64,000 bases of DNA from JBFMCC01 sp037445635 (GCA_037445635.1 JBBIKC010000001.1:124001-188000), one strand, 5' to 3'. Positions 44,295-53,710 are shown, numbered from the stretch's first letter. Translations and numbers: made by a program. Notes: generated by a model not told the origin, from the sequence alone.

Positions 44295-45808
44295 AGAGAC
44301 TCCTCGCCTCCCTCCTGACCACTTCGACTGCGCTCAGTGCAAGCTTCTGCCTGCTCGCCGCCTGCGGGCTGATTTCCACGCCGACGCCCGTTCCGCCAAC
44401 CGCCACCCCAATCGTAATCCCGCCCGATGACTTCTCCCTCTTCGCGGCGGGACTTGTTGATTCGGCCAAGCCCATCCTCGACAACATGGACGGCGCGACA
44501 TTCTACGAGATTGTGCTCTTCATTGACGACGACCTCGTTCACATCACAGGCTCGGAAAAGGTCCGCTTCACCAACCGAGAGCATGTTTTGCTGGAGGAAA
44601 TTCAATTCCGCCTCTACCCGAACATCCTCGGCGGAGAAATGCACGTGGACGAGGTCCGCGTGGATGACCAAATTCTCGTCCCCGCGTATCGGCTGGATGA
44701 CAGCCTGCTGGCAATCCCTCTCTCCAAATCGTTGGCCGTCGGAGAGAGCATCAATATCGAAATGGAGTTCGATCTTGCCGTCCCCACCGAACTTGAATCC
44801 AACTACGGCGTGCTGGCGTCCTACGACGGTGTGCTCACTCTTGCCCACGCGTACCCGATGATCGAGGTCTACGATGACGAAGGCTGGAATGCCGAAATCC
44901 CCTCTCCCAACGGCGACCTGACCTACGGAGACATGGCCTTCTTCGTGGTCACTGTGAACGCGCCGAAGGAATTAACGCTCGTCGGCGTTGGAGCGGAGTC
45001 ACAGCCTGAAATTAACGGCGACCGGCAGCGGGTCACGTTTGCGGCGGGCCCTGCCCGCGATTTCTTCCTCGCCGCCAGCGCGGATTACGAGGTCGTCAGC
45101 CAGACCGTCGGCGAGGTGACGGTCAATTCGTACGCGCCTGCAGAACTGGAAGACGGCGCGCGCTTCGCGATGGAAACCGCCATACGCGCCATCGAAGTCT
45201 TCAGCGGACGGTATGCCCCGTATCCGTACACAGAATTCGATATTGTCGCCACGCCCACCTACGCGCTGGGCGTCGAATACCCGGGCGCCATCGCCATCAC
45301 CCGCGACATCTACGATCTCGGAGGCACGCGCAACGACACGCCGATTTCGATTTATCTGGAATCGACCGTCGTCCACGAGGCCGGGCACCAATGGTTCTAC
45401 AACCTGGTGGGCAACGATCAACTCGACGACCCCTGGCTGGACGAATCGCTGGTCCAGTACATCACCTGGCAGTATTATCTCGAAACGTACGGCGAAAGCG
45501 GCGCGGCGGGATTCGAAGCCTCTCTGAACGGACGCTGGAGCCGCGTGAACTTCGAACCGATCCCTATCGGCCTGCCGGTTGCGGAATACAGCGGGACAGA
45601 ATACTCCGCCATCGTCTATGGCCGCGGCCCGTTCTTCTTCGAGGCCCTGCAGGATGAGATTGGAAGCGATGCCTTCGGCGCATTTATCAGGGATTACACC
45701 GCGACCTATTCCTGGGGCATTGCCACATCCGAAGGACTCCAATCGCTGGCCGAGGGGCACTGCGCCTGCGAATTGGATGAATTGTTCGCCGAATGGGTGT
45801 ATCCGTAG
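44291..45808 (+). CDS. M1-family metallopeptidase lipoprotein
   Basis: A 505-residue extracellular aminopeptidase-like protein. A lipoprotein signal (LSASFCLLAAC) and Thr/Pro-rich linker lead to a beta-rich N-terminal domain, then the gluzincin core with VVHEAGHQWFYN (HExxH zinc site), and WLDESLVQYI, which supplies the third zinc ligand Glu. The exopeptidase motif GxMEN appears as GVEYPGAI, so the substrate end-binding residue differs, and activity may be endo- or dipeptide-type. It ends the four-gene overlapping run. Confidence 0.88.
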   Translation: MKRLLASLLTTSTALSASFCLLAACGLISTPTPVPPTATPIVIPPDDFSLFAAGLVDSAKPILDNMDGATFYEIVLFIDDDLVHITGSEKVRFTNREHVLLEEIQFRLYPNILGGEMHVDEVRVDDQILVPAYRLDDSLLAIPLSKSLAVGESINIEMEFDLAVPTELESNYGVLASYDGVLTLAHAYPMIEVYDDEGWNAEIPSPNGDLTYGDMAFFVVTVNAPKELTLVGVGAESQPEINGDRQRVTFAAGPARDFFLAASADYEVVSQTVGEVTVNSYAPAELEDGARFAMETAIRAIEVFSGRYAPYPYTEFDIVATPTYALGVEYPGAIAITRDIYDLGGTRNDTPISIYLESTVVHEAGHQWFYNLVGNDQLDDPWLDESLVQYITWQYYLETYGESGAAGFEASLNGRWSRVNFEPIPIGLPVAEYSGTEYSAIVYGRGPFFFEALQDEIGSDAFGAFIRDYTATYSWGIATSEGLQSLAEGHCACELDELFAEWVYP

Positions 45809-45950
45809 GAAAAGCGGGAACCGCGAAGAACCGAAGCACGCGAAGATCCATTGATACGCCTTAAGCGGAACGTCTCGAAACCTTCGGGAGATGCATAACA
45901 GCCGTTATTAAACTTCGCGGTCTTTGTATCTTCGCGGTGAATCTCTCACG
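45809..45950. repeat. TTCGCG-rich dispersed repeat
   Basis: The gap before secD holds iterated GCGAAG and CTTCGCGGT words (ACCGCGAAGAACCGAAGCACGCGAAG; CTTCGCGGTCTTTGTATCTTCGCGGTGAATC), of the same style as 41711-41821. No gene was seen in it. Confidence 0.55.
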
Positions 45951-45954
45951 AGAC

Positions 45955-45983
45955 TTCCGAAGTCCGCCCAATGGGGGTATAAT
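45955..45983 (+). promoter_or_regulatory. secD promoter and short leader hairpins
   Basis: TTCCGA (45955-45960), 17 bases, TATAAT (45978-45983). The -10 box sits between GGGGG and CCCCC, and a GCCCT/AGGGC stem (45992-46006) lies in the leader ahead of the GGAG site of secD. Confidence 0.5.
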
Positions 45984-46029
45984 CCCCCGTCGCCCTGCAA
46001 AAGGGCATTTTCGTGAGTGGAGACATTGC

Positions 46030-47436
46030 ATGAGAAATCTCAATACCAGACTGATCATCATTTCCATCGTCGTCGCGCTGGCGGCCTGGGTTGACTTCAG
46101 CCAGGAATTGATCATCTATAACCCCTTCGACGACACCGTGCTCTTCCGCCGCGACGTCAGCCCGAAACTCGGCCTCGACCTGCGCGGCGGCCTCCAGGTC
46201 CTGCTCGAAGCGGACCTGCCCGCGGAGACCGAAATCACCTCGGACCAAATGGAAACCGCCCGGCTGATCCTGGAGAACCGCACCAACGCCCTCGGCGTGA
46301 GCGAAAGCGTGATGCAGGTGGCGGGCGACCGCCGCATCGTGGGCGAATTCCCCGGCGTGACCAATCCCGACGACGTGATGGCCACCCTCGGCCAGACCGG
46401 CCTGCTCGAGTTCGTGGACTTCGGCTACGATCCCGTGGCCGAAGGCACACGCATCCAGACCGACTTTGGACTGGATCCCGTTTCCCAGCCGGCTTCCACC
46501 CCCGAAGCAACCGCAACTCCCGAGCCCGCCGTTACCGAGACGCCCACTGAGGCCGCTCCCGTCGTCTATCACACCGTCATGACCGGCACCGAACTGACCG
46601 ACGTTGCCGTCGGCACAGATCAACTCAACCGGCCAGTTGTCAATTTTGTCCTCTCGGATGAAGGCAAGGATACTTTCGCTGAATACACCACCACCCATGT
46701 CGGCCAATACCTCGGCATCGTTTTGGATAAGATGGTTATCTCCGCCCCTTCTGTCAACGAACCCATCACCGAGGGCAGCGGCACAATCAGCGGCAACTTC
46801 ACGCTCGAATCGGCCAACAGCCTCGTCATCCAGTTGCGCTACGGCTCCCTGCCGATTCCCTTCAAACTCGTCGAAAGCCGCGTAGTCGGCCCCACCCTCG
46901 GTCAGGACTCGCTCCAGAAATCGCTCATCGCGGGTCTGGTCGGCATCATCGTGGTCTTCCTGTTCATGGGCATCTTCTATCGCCTGCCCGGCGTGCTGGC
47001 CGATCTTGCCATCATCGTCTACGCGCTGGTGACTTTTGCCATCTTCAAGAACTTCCACTTCACGTTGACGCTGGCCGGCGTAGCGGGCTTCCTGCTTTCC
47101 ACCGGCGCGGCCCTCGACGCGAACATCCTCATCTTCGAGCGCATGAAAGAGGAACTGCGCGCCGGGCGCAACCTGCGCACCGCCGTGGACCTGGGCTTCA
47201 ACCGCGCCTGGTCCTCCATCCGCGACTCGAACCTGGCCACCATCATCACCTCCGGTATTCTGTTCTGGTTCGGGAGCACCTTCGGCGCGACCATCGTCAA
47301 AGGCTTTGCCCTGACCCTCGCCCTGGGCGTCATCATCTCGCTCTTCACCGCCCTGTTCGTCACCCGTTCCCTGCTCCAGGTGGTGATCAACACCATCAAG
47401 CCCGGAACCGAAAACCCGAAGTGGTTTGGAATCTAG
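46030..47436 (+). CDS. secD: Protein translocase subunit SecD
   Basis: A 468-residue SecD, the partner of SecF that uses the proton gradient to complete protein export through SecYEG. The N-terminal helix, SPKLGLDLRGGLQVLLEADL, the P1 head with GVSESVMQVAGDRRIVGEFP, and the C-terminal six-helix region (LVESRVVGPTLGQDSL, GAALDANILIFERMKEELRA, FNRAWSSIRDSNLATIITS) are all recognisable. An insertion of about 30 Thr/Pro/Ala residues (SQPASTPEATATPEPAVTET) in the periplasmic domain resembles the lipoprotein linkers of this genome. ATG 46030 follows a GGAG site. Confidence 0.96.
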   Translation: MRNLNTRLIIISIVVALAAWVDFSQELIIYNPFDDTVLFRRDVSPKLGLDLRGGLQVLLEADLPAETEITSDQMETARLILENRTNALGVSESVMQVAGDRRIVGEFPGVTNPDDVMATLGQTGLLEFVDFGYDPVAEGTRIQTDFGLDPVSQPASTPEATATPEPAVTETPTEAAPVVYHTVMTGTELTDVAVGTDQLNRPVVNFVLSDEGKDTFAEYTTTHVGQYLGIVLDKMVISAPSVNEPITEGSGTISGNFTLESANSLVIQLRYGSLPIPFKLVESRVVGPTLGQDSLQKSLIAGLVGIIVVFLFMGIFYRLPGVLADLAIIVYALVTFAIFKNFHFTLTLAGVAGFLLSTGAALDANILIFERMKEELRAGRNLRTAVDLGFNRAWSSIRDSNLATIITSGILFWFGSTFGATIVKGFALTLALGVIISLFTALFVTRSLLQVVINTIKPGTENPKWFGI

Positions 47437-47446
47437 GAAGACAACC

Positions 47447-48361
47447 ATGAACATCCTCGGAAAACGCTACTGGTACTTTGCCCTCTCCCTCCTGGTCATC
47501 GTGCCCGGCATGATCCTCATCGCCCTCAACGGCCTGCCGCTTTCCATTGACTTCACCGGCGGCAGTCTGCTCGAAATCTCGTTCAGCGGCGAGGCGCCCG
47601 CCCCGGCCGACATCGTTGCCATCTATAACGACCTCGGCATCGAAGACGCCCAGGTGCAGACCACCGATCAGGGCACCATTCTGATCCGCTCCGCCTTCCT
47701 CGACGAGGCTGCCCGCGTCGCAGTGCAGGATGCCATCACCGCCGCCTTCGGCGAGATCACCGTCGAACGCTTCGACAGCGTCGGCCCGACCATCGGCGAA
47801 CAGGTCACACAACGCGCCGCCCTGGCAGTCGGCATCGCCGCGCTGGCGGTCGTCGTCTACATCACATACACCTTCCGCGGACTGGAGCACGCCTTCCGCT
47901 ACGGCATCATCGCCATCCTGGCCATGGTGCACGATGTGGCCGTGGTCATGTCCGTCACCGCCATCGGCGCGCAGTTCTGGGGCTGGCAGGTCGACTCGTT
48001 ATTCCTCACCGCCCTGCTCACGGTCATCGGTTTCTCGGTGCAGGACAAGATCGTCGTCTTTGACCGCATCCGCGAAAACTCCAACGTCTATCGCCGTCTG
48101 CCCTTCGAAACGCTTGCCAACCATTCCATCGTGCAGACCCTCCAGCGTTCCATCAACACCCAGTTGATGACCGTGGAGTTCATGCTGCTGGCACTGGCGC
48201 TCTTCGGCGGCGTCACCCTGCGCGAATTCGCCGTCATCCTGCTCGTCGGTCTCTTCAGCGGAACCTACTCGTCCATCTTCATCGCCGCGCCCGTGCTGGT
48301 TGTTTGGGAAAACCGCGAGTGGCGGAGCTGGTTCAAGCGAAAGGAAGAAGCCGCCATCTGA
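47447..48361 (+). CDS. secF: Protein translocase subunit SecF
   Basis: A 304-residue SecF: FALSLLVIVPGMILIALNGL, the conserved IDFTGGSLLEISF, GPTIGEQVTQRA, and LLTVIGFSVQDKIVVFDRIR with the FDRIREN motif. It begins 10 bases after secD, the standard operon order. Confidence 0.96.
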   Translation: MNILGKRYWYFALSLLVIVPGMILIALNGLPLSIDFTGGSLLEISFSGEAPAPADIVAIYNDLGIEDAQVQTTDQGTILIRSAFLDEAARVAVQDAITAAFGEITVERFDSVGPTIGEQVTQRAALAVGIAALAVVVYITYTFRGLEHAFRYGIIAILAMVHDVAVVMSVTAIGAQFWGWQVDSLFLTALLTVIGFSVQDKIVVFDRIRENSNVYRRLPFETLANHSIVQTLQRSINTQLMTVEFMLLALALFGGVTLREFAVILLVGLFSGTYSSIFIAAPVLVVWENREWRSWFKRKEEAAI

Positions 48362-48416
48362 GCGACATCGAGGCGCACTGCCGCGTGCGCCTCTTTTATA
48401 TTGGATAAATCGAGAC

Positions 48417-49289
48417 ATGCGCCGCAACCCCGCTTCGACCCTGGCCATCCTGCTTCTTTCAGCCGCCCTGGCCGCCTGCGCCTCGACTCCGACTCCGCCC
48501 GCGCCTGCCCCCGCGACCGAAACGCCCGCCCCGCCCACGGCGCTTCCGCCGACATCCACGCCCGTTCCGCCAACGCCGACCGCGGCGATCTGGCAACCAT
48601 CGCTGATTTCGTCATGGCAAATCCAATACACCGGCGAGATAGACACCTCCCTCGACGTTGACATCTACAACCTGGACTTGTTCGATACCTCCAGCGGGAC
48701 CATCGCCGGCCTGCACACACGCGGCATCAAGGTCATGTGTTACTTCAGCGCGGGCACTTTCGAAGACTGGCGCCCGGACGTGGATCAATTCCCCGCATCT
48801 GTGCTTGGCAACAATCTCGAGGACTGGCCCGGCGAAAAGTGGCTCGACATTCGCAGCCTGCAAATTCTCGGGCCGATCATGCTTGCCCGCTTGGACCTCG
48901 CCCGCCAGAAAGGTTGTGACGGCGTGGATCCCGATAACGTTGATACCTACACCAACGACAGCGGTTTTCCGCTCACCGCGGCGGATCAACTGGCATATAA
49001 CATCTTCCTTGCCGAAGCCGCTCATCAACGCGGCCTCGCGGTCGGTTTGAAGAACGACCTCGAACAAATCCCCGAACTCGTCGGCTACTTCGATTGGGCG
49101 GTCAACGAGGAATGTTTTACGTACGAAGAATGCGACCTGCTCTTGCCGTTCATCGAGGCGGGCAAACCGGTATTCATGATCGAATACGAGGTGCCGCCCG
49201 ACGAATTCTGTCCGCATGCAAACGAGTTGAATTTCAACGCCATCCATAAAACCTACGAACTGGACGCATATCGAACCGCCTGCCGCTGA
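48417..49289 (+). CDS. GH114-like (endo alpha-1,4-polygalactosaminidase family) lipoprotein
   Basis: A 290-residue exported protein: lipoprotein signal (ILLLSAALAAC), Thr/Pro linker to about residue 50, and a TIM-barrel domain of the GH114/TM1410-like type (WQIQYTGEIDTSLDVDIYNL, IKVMCYFSAGTFEDWRPD, GCDGVDPDNVDTYTNDSGFP, LAVGLKNDLEQIPELVGYFD, EECFTYEECD). Acidic residues in DGVDPDN fit the family active site. It would hydrolyse galactosamine-rich polysaccharide outside the cell. It begins 55 bases after secF. Confidence 0.87.
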   Translation: MRRNPASTLAILLLSAALAACASTPTPPAPAPATETPAPPTALPPTSTPVPPTPTAAIWQPSLISSWQIQYTGEIDTSLDVDIYNLDLFDTSSGTIAGLHTRGIKVMCYFSAGTFEDWRPDVDQFPASVLGNNLEDWPGEKWLDIRSLQILGPIMLARLDLARQKGCDGVDPDNVDTYTNDSGFPLTAADQLAYNIFLAEAAHQRGLAVGLKNDLEQIPELVGYFDWAVNEECFTYEECDLLLPFIEAGKPVFMIEYEVPPDEFCPHANELNFNAIHKTYELDAYRTACR

Positions 49290-49515
49290 CCGAGACCAAC
49301 GACCGACGGCCAGTGACCGATCTGCATAGCTACGGAAGTCAACCCGGCAGAATTCCGTCATGAAAACGTCAAGGGCGTGATCAAGAATGCGGTTTTCCAA
49401 TCCGAACAGGGTATGCACAAGAAATCGAGTCTATCCGCGTACTCCGCGTTTTTCCGCGCCCTTTTTGTGACTTTCATCAGTGCTTATCGGAGTCCTTCTG
49501 TGGTTTAATTCCCAC

Positions 49516-51582
49516 ATGGACTCCTCCCTCCTCCCCTTCTTCTCCCCGCGCGGCGTGGTCATCGTTGGCGCATCAACAGAACCTACCAAACTCGGTTACG
49601 GCGTGGCGCGCAACCTCGTCCAGAGTGGATACAAGGGCGCGGTGCATCTGGTCAATCCGAAGAATGGAACCTTGTTCGGGCAGACGATGGTCGCGTCTAT
49701 CGCTAAGGCCCCCGACCCCGTTGACCTGGCGGTGCTGATCGTCCCTGCCGCGGCCATCCCCAAAGCCATCGCGGACTGCGGTGCGCGCGGCATCCACGCG
49801 GCCATCATCGCTTCGGGCGGATTCCGAGAGATCGGCCCCGAAGGCGCGGCGCTGGAGGCCGAATGCGTGCGCGTCGCGCGTGAATACAGAGTCCGGCTCC
49901 TCGGTCCGAACTGCATCGGCCTGCTCGACACGCATCTCCCCCTCGACACCACTTTCCTGCCTCCGCCTCCGCCCGCGCCCGGCGACATCGCCTTCCTGTC
50001 CCATTCGGGCGCGTTCTGCGCGGCCGTCATTGACTGGTCGCGTCAGCAGGGCTTCTCGTTCTCGCGCCTCGTCAGCCTTGGCAACCAGGCCGACATTACC
50101 GAGACCGACCTGCTCGAAATCACCGCCGCGGACGAGAACAGTCACGTACTCGCGCTGTACATCGAGAGCCTGCCCGACGGACGCCGATTCATTGACGAGG
50201 CCCGCCGCGTGACTCGACGCAAGCCGATCGTCGCGCTCAAGGTCGGGCGCTTCGCATCCGGACAAAAGGCGGCCGCGTCGCATACGGGCGCGTTGGCTGG
50301 CTCCGAGGCGGCCTACGACGCGGCCTTCGAGAAGGCGGGCGTCCTGCGCGCACAAAGCACCGAGGACCTGTTCGAATGGTCGCGCGCCCTTGCCTGGCTC
50401 CCGCTTCCCGCGGGACGAAAGATGGCTGTGCTGACCAACGCGGGCGGTCCCGGCGTGATGGCCGCCGACTCGCTCGAAGCGAACGGCCTGCCTCTCGCGG
50501 AGCTATCCTCTTCCACCCTCGCAACCCTGCGCGGACTTCTCCCGCCTGCCGCGTCGTTGAACAATCCCATTGACATGCTTTCCTCGGCCTCGCCGAGTCA
50601 ATACGCCGCGTGCCTGAGCGCGCTGCTGGCCGACGAAGGCGTGGACGGCGTGCTGGTCATCCTGCCGCCGCCGCCTACCTATTCGGCCGAGTCCGTGGCC
50701 GACGCGCTGATCCCGCTCATCAAGGCTTCATCCAAACCAGTGACGGTCGCACTGATGGGATCGAATCTCGTGCAGGAAGCCTATCGCCGATTGAACGCGG
50801 CGCGCATCCCAACTTATGATTTTCCCGAACGCGCGGCCTCCGCGTTGAGTGCACTGGCGCGTCGTGCAGAGTTTCTTACCACAGAGCACACAGAGAGCAC
50901 AGAGACCCCAAAAAAATTCTCCGTGGTAAATTCATCTACCGACGAACTCATCACAGCCTACGGCATCCCGACCGTCCCCATGAAACTGGCGCGCTCCGCG
51001 GACGAGGCCGCGTCGCTGGCGGAGGAACTTGGATTTCCGGTCGTGCTCAAGATCGCCAGCCCGGACATTTTGCACAAATCGGACGTTGGCGGCGTGTTGA
51101 TCAATCAAAAAACAAAGAGCGAGGTCTTAACTGGCTACGCGCAAATGACAGAGCGAGTCAAAGCCGCGCGGCCAGAGGCAAGAATCGAAGGCGTTTATCT
51201 GCAAAAGCAGATTCCACAAGGACAGGAAGTCATCCTCGGCGCGACGCGCGATCCGCAATTCGGGCCGTTGATGATGTTCGGCTCGGGCGGCGTCGAAGTG
51301 GAGGGACTGAAAGACGTGGCTTTCGCCCTCGCCCCGCTCAATGAACGCGAGGCCGAGCAGATGATCGTCCGCACCTGGGCGGGACGCAAACTGGCTGGCT
51401 TCCGCAACATCCCTGCTGCAGACCGCGAGGCCGTGATAGACGCGCTGATTCGCTTATCATGGCTCGCTTACGAACACCAGGAAATCGAGGAAATCGAAAT
51501 CAATCCGTTACGCGTGCTAAGTCAGGGCGCAGTGGCGGTGGACGTGAGGATGAAATTTACAAATCAAGGAGGAACGAAATGA
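49516..51582 (+). CDS. Acetate/acyl-CoA ligase (ADP-forming), fused alpha-beta
   Basis: A 688-residue fused enzyme that interconverts acyl-CoA, ADP and phosphate with acid, CoA and ATP. Order: CoA-binding Rossmann domain (SPRGVVIVGASTEPTKLGYG), succinyl-CoA-ligase-like domain (FLSHSGAFCAAVID, catalytic-His region AAASHTGALAGSEAAYDAAF), then the ATP-grasp_5 domain (FPVVLKIASPDILHKSDVGG, EVILGATRDPQFGPLMMFGS, EIEEIEINPLRV). The junction contains an extra segment (LTTEHTESTETPKKFSVVNS) encoded by a palindromic repeat at 50876-50930. ATG 49516 follows a TTTAAT box by 6 bases. Confidence 0.93.
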   Translation: MDSSLLPFFSPRGVVIVGASTEPTKLGYGVARNLVQSGYKGAVHLVNPKNGTLFGQTMVASIAKAPDPVDLAVLIVPAAAIPKAIADCGARGIHAAIIASGGFREIGPEGAALEAECVRVAREYRVRLLGPNCIGLLDTHLPLDTTFLPPPPPAPGDIAFLSHSGAFCAAVIDWSRQQGFSFSRLVSLGNQADITETDLLEITAADENSHVLALYIESLPDGRRFIDEARRVTRRKPIVALKVGRFASGQKAAASHTGALAGSEAAYDAAFEKAGVLRAQSTEDLFEWSRALAWLPLPAGRKMAVLTNAGGPGVMAADSLEANGLPLAELSSSTLATLRGLLPPAASLNNPIDMLSSASPSQYAACLSALLADEGVDGVLVILPPPPTYSAESVADALIPLIKASSKPVTVALMGSNLVQEAYRRLNAARIPTYDFPERAASALSALARRAEFLTTEHTESTETPKKFSVVNSSTDELITAYGIPTVPMKLARSADEAASLAEELGFPVVLKIASPDILHKSDVGGVLINQKTKSEVLTGYAQMTERVKAARPEARIEGVYLQKQIPQGQEVILGATRDPQFGPLMMFGSGGVEVEGLKDVAFALAPLNEREAEQMIVRTWAGRKLAGFRNIPAADREAVIDALIRLSWLAYEHQEIEEIEINPLRVLSQGAVAVDVRMKFTNQGGTK
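50876..50930. repeat. Palindromic ACCACAGAG repeat inside the acyl-CoA ligase gene
   Basis: TTACCAC/GTGGTAA ends enclose iterated ACAGAGCACACAGAGAGCACAGAG. This ACCACAGAG...CTCCGTGGT type is normally intergenic, but here it is translated in frame in the interdomain region. Confidence 0.75.
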
Positions 51583-51866
51583 ACGCTTACGTCGTGGTGG
51601 ACATTAACGTGACCGATCCCATCGGCTATGAAGAATACAAGAAACTTGCCCCTCAATCCATTGCAGTATATGGCGGGAAATACGTCGCTCGCGGCGGTCG
51701 GACCGAAACGCTCGAGGGCGACTGGTCGCCAAGCCGCCTGGTGATTTTGCAATTCGATAGCATCGAACAAGCCAGGGCATGGCACGATTCGCCGGAGTAT
51801 CGCCAGGCGCGGGAACTGCGGCATAAGACCGCGACCAGCAATATGGTGGCCATCGAGGGAGTGTAG
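51579..51866 (+). CDS. DUF1330 family protein
   Basis: A 95-residue ferredoxin-like-fold protein of the DUF1330 family: AYVVVDINVTDPIGYEEYKK, YGGKYVARGGRTETLEGDW, RLVILQFDSIEQARAWHDSP. Such proteins are dimeric alpha-beta barrels related to antibiotic-biosynthesis monooxygenases, without a settled function. GGAGG precedes the ATG, which overlaps the previous stop (ATGA). Confidence 0.92.
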   Translation: MNAYVVVDINVTDPIGYEEYKKLAPQSIAVYGGKYVARGGRTETLEGDWSPSRLVILQFDSIEQARAWHDSPEYRQARELRHKTATSNMVAIEGV

Positions 51867-51893
51867 ACCGAATCAGGCGGTACAATTGCGCCC

Positions 51894-52691
51894 ATGATTC
51901 AAGTCTCCTCTCTCACTTACTATCCCATCAAGGCCTGCCGCGGCTTCGACGTGGATTCGTCCCGTGTGGAACTCATGGGGCTGGAAGGCGACCGCCGCAT
52001 GATGGTGGTCACGCCTGAGGGCAGGTTTCTCACGCAACGCCAGCATCCGAGACTCGCGCTCGTTACGCCGGCATTATCAGATGGCACAGTAACCCTTTCC
52101 GCGCCAAATTACGATTCCATCCGAGTCGCAATTCAAACCGCGGGCACGCCGCGGCCGGTCGACATCTGGAAGAGCAAGGGCGTCCATGCGATTGACCAGG
52201 GCGAGGAAGCCGCAGCCTGGTTCTCGGACTGGCTGGGCGCGTCGGTGCGGCTGGTACACATCGCGGACGGATTCAAACGCAAATTGAATCCCAAATACTC
52301 CGTCAGCGAAAACGATCACACGGGCTTCGCGGACGGTTATCCAATCCTGATCATTTCAGAGGAATCGCTGGCCGACCTCAACGCCCGCCTCGAAACGCCC
52401 GTCCCAATGAATCGCTTCCGCCCGAACATCGTCGTCAAAGGCTGTGAGCCGTTCGCGGAGGATACATGGAAACGAATCCGCATCGGCGAAATCGAGATGG
52501 CGATCGTCAAACCTTGTCCGCGCTGTGTGGTTACGACCATTGACAAGCAGACCCTCGAACAAAGCAAAGAGCCGCTCAAGACGCTCGCCGCCTTCCGCAG
52601 ACGGGATGGCGGGGCCATGTTCGGGCAGAACGCGATTCCGTTAAACGAGGGCAGGCTGAACGTCGGAATGACCGTGGAAGTCCTCGCATGA
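51894..52691 (+). CDS. MOSC domain protein (mARC-like)
   Basis: A 265-residue protein with the MOSC N-terminal beta-barrel (LTYYPIKACRGFDVDSSRVE, GDRRMMVVTPEGRFLTQRQH) followed by the MOSC domain (MNRFRPNIVVKGCEPFAEDT, VKPCPRCVVTTID). The conserved Cys in PCPRC is the molybdenum ligand in mARC-type reductases, so it may be a molybdenum-cofactor reductase of N-hydroxylated compounds or a sulfur carrier. A TACAAT box ends 7 bases before the ATG. Confidence 0.9.
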   Translation: MIQVSSLTYYPIKACRGFDVDSSRVELMGLEGDRRMMVVTPEGRFLTQRQHPRLALVTPALSDGTVTLSAPNYDSIRVAIQTAGTPRPVDIWKSKGVHAIDQGEEAAAWFSDWLGASVRLVHIADGFKRKLNPKYSVSENDHTGFADGYPILIISEESLADLNARLETPVPMNRFRPNIVVKGCEPFAEDTWKRIRIGEIEMAIVKPCPRCVVTTIDKQTLEQSKEPLKTLAAFRRRDGGAMFGQNAIPLNEGRLNVGMTVEVLA

Positions 52692-52933
52692 ACGCCGCGT
52701 TGATTGACGTCCTCGGCTGGATCGGCACCGCGTTGTACCTCGTCGCCTACGCGCTGGTCTCGGCGAAAAAAGTGGAGGGCGACTCGCTGTTGTATCAGGG
52801 GATGAACATCCTGGCCGGGGGATTGTTGATCGTGAATACGCTGTATTGGAAGGCCTATCCGTCGCTTGGACTGAACGCGGCCTGGATCGCCATTGGTCTG
52901 TTCACATTGGGACGCAAATGGCTTTCGCGGTAA
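52688..52933 (+). CDS. Small membrane protein (CBU_0592/YgjV-like)
   Basis: An 81-residue protein with three predicted helices: LGWIGTALYLVAYALVSAKK, YQGMNILAGGLLIVNTLYWK, LNAAWIAIGLFTLGRKW. The layout matches the CBU_0592-like family of unknown function. The ATG overlaps the MOSC stop. Confidence 0.8.
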   Translation: MNAALIDVLGWIGTALYLVAYALVSAKKVEGDSLLYQGMNILAGGLLIVNTLYWKAYPSLGLNAAWIAIGLFTLGRKWLSR

Positions 52934-52943
52934 AATGCCCCCG

Positions 52944-53708
52944 ATGATCACCAGACGGGATTTTCTGAAATTAAGCGGCGCGGCGCTTCTTGCCGCGACC
53001 TTCGGCCGGGCAGCCGAAGCCCTGGCCGCTCCCTCGCCCCCGATCATCTACCGCGGTTCCTCGCGCTACCCGCGCATCGCCCTCACCTACGACGACGGCT
53101 ATCTCGTCACCCGCCTGCGCGATCTTTTGACCTTGCTCGATCAATTCCCCGAGTTTCGTATCACACTCTTTCCTGTTGGCGTTGCCCTGCTCAACAACGA
53201 GAGCAAGGACAAGGGCGTCTGGAAGCGATATTTCGAGCGCGGCCACGAGTTCGGCTATCATTCATGGGACCACACCAACCTGGCTGTGTTCGATCCTGAA
53301 GATGTCCTGACAGATTATGACAAATGGTATGACGCCCTGAGCAAGGTGCTGGGCGCTTCTCCCAAGGTGCGCTTTGCGCGGCCGCCGTTCGGCGTGCTGA
53401 GTCAGCCGTTCGAGTTCATGTGCAGGGAACGCGGCCTGGCCGCGGCCATGTGGTCCACGGGCTGGGGCGGCGGGTACGAAAAGGCCAGTTCCGACATTGA
53501 CAAAGTGCAAAACGGAGAGATCGTCCTGATGCACTTTCGCACGGACGATATCGAGACCAGCAGAATGGCTTTTCCCGTTTTGAAGGCGCGCGGTATCCAG
53601 CTCGTGACGATGAGCGCGCTGTATGACGACTGGTTGCGCGAGAAGAATCAACCCCTCGGATGCGACGCCAGCGCGGCGCCGTCGCTGACGCGTACGTGCA
53701 TTGATTGA
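52944..53708 (+). CDS. Polysaccharide deacetylase family protein with Tat signal
   Basis: A 254-residue exported NodB-type deacetylase. The N terminus TRRDFLKLSGAALLAATFG is a twin-arginine signal. The catalytic domain shows the metal and base residues in IALTYDDGYLV, the histidines in FGYHSWDHTN and the RPPFG segment. It removes acetyl groups from cell-wall or exopolysaccharide glucosamine. ATG 52944 lies 7 bases after a TAAAAT box; an ATG 9 bases upstream would give MPP before it. A strong terminator follows. Confidence 0.88.
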   Translation: MITRRDFLKLSGAALLAATFGRAAEALAAPSPPIIYRGSSRYPRIALTYDDGYLVTRLRDLLTLLDQFPEFRITLFPVGVALLNNESKDKGVWKRYFERGHEFGYHSWDHTNLAVFDPEDVLTDYDKWYDALSKVLGASPKVRFARPPFGVLSQPFEFMCRERGLAAAMWSTGWGGGYEKASSDIDKVQNGEIVLMHFRTDDIETSRMAFPVLKARGIQLVTMSALYDDWLREKNQPLGCDASAAPSLTRTCID

Positions 53709-53710
53709 TC

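Noticed and set aside
49290..49515. A gene remnant in the gap before the acyl-CoA ligase (frame reading EFRHENVKGVIKNAVFQ)
   Set aside because: A short open stretch looks protein-like, but I recognise no family and there is no start or ribosome site.
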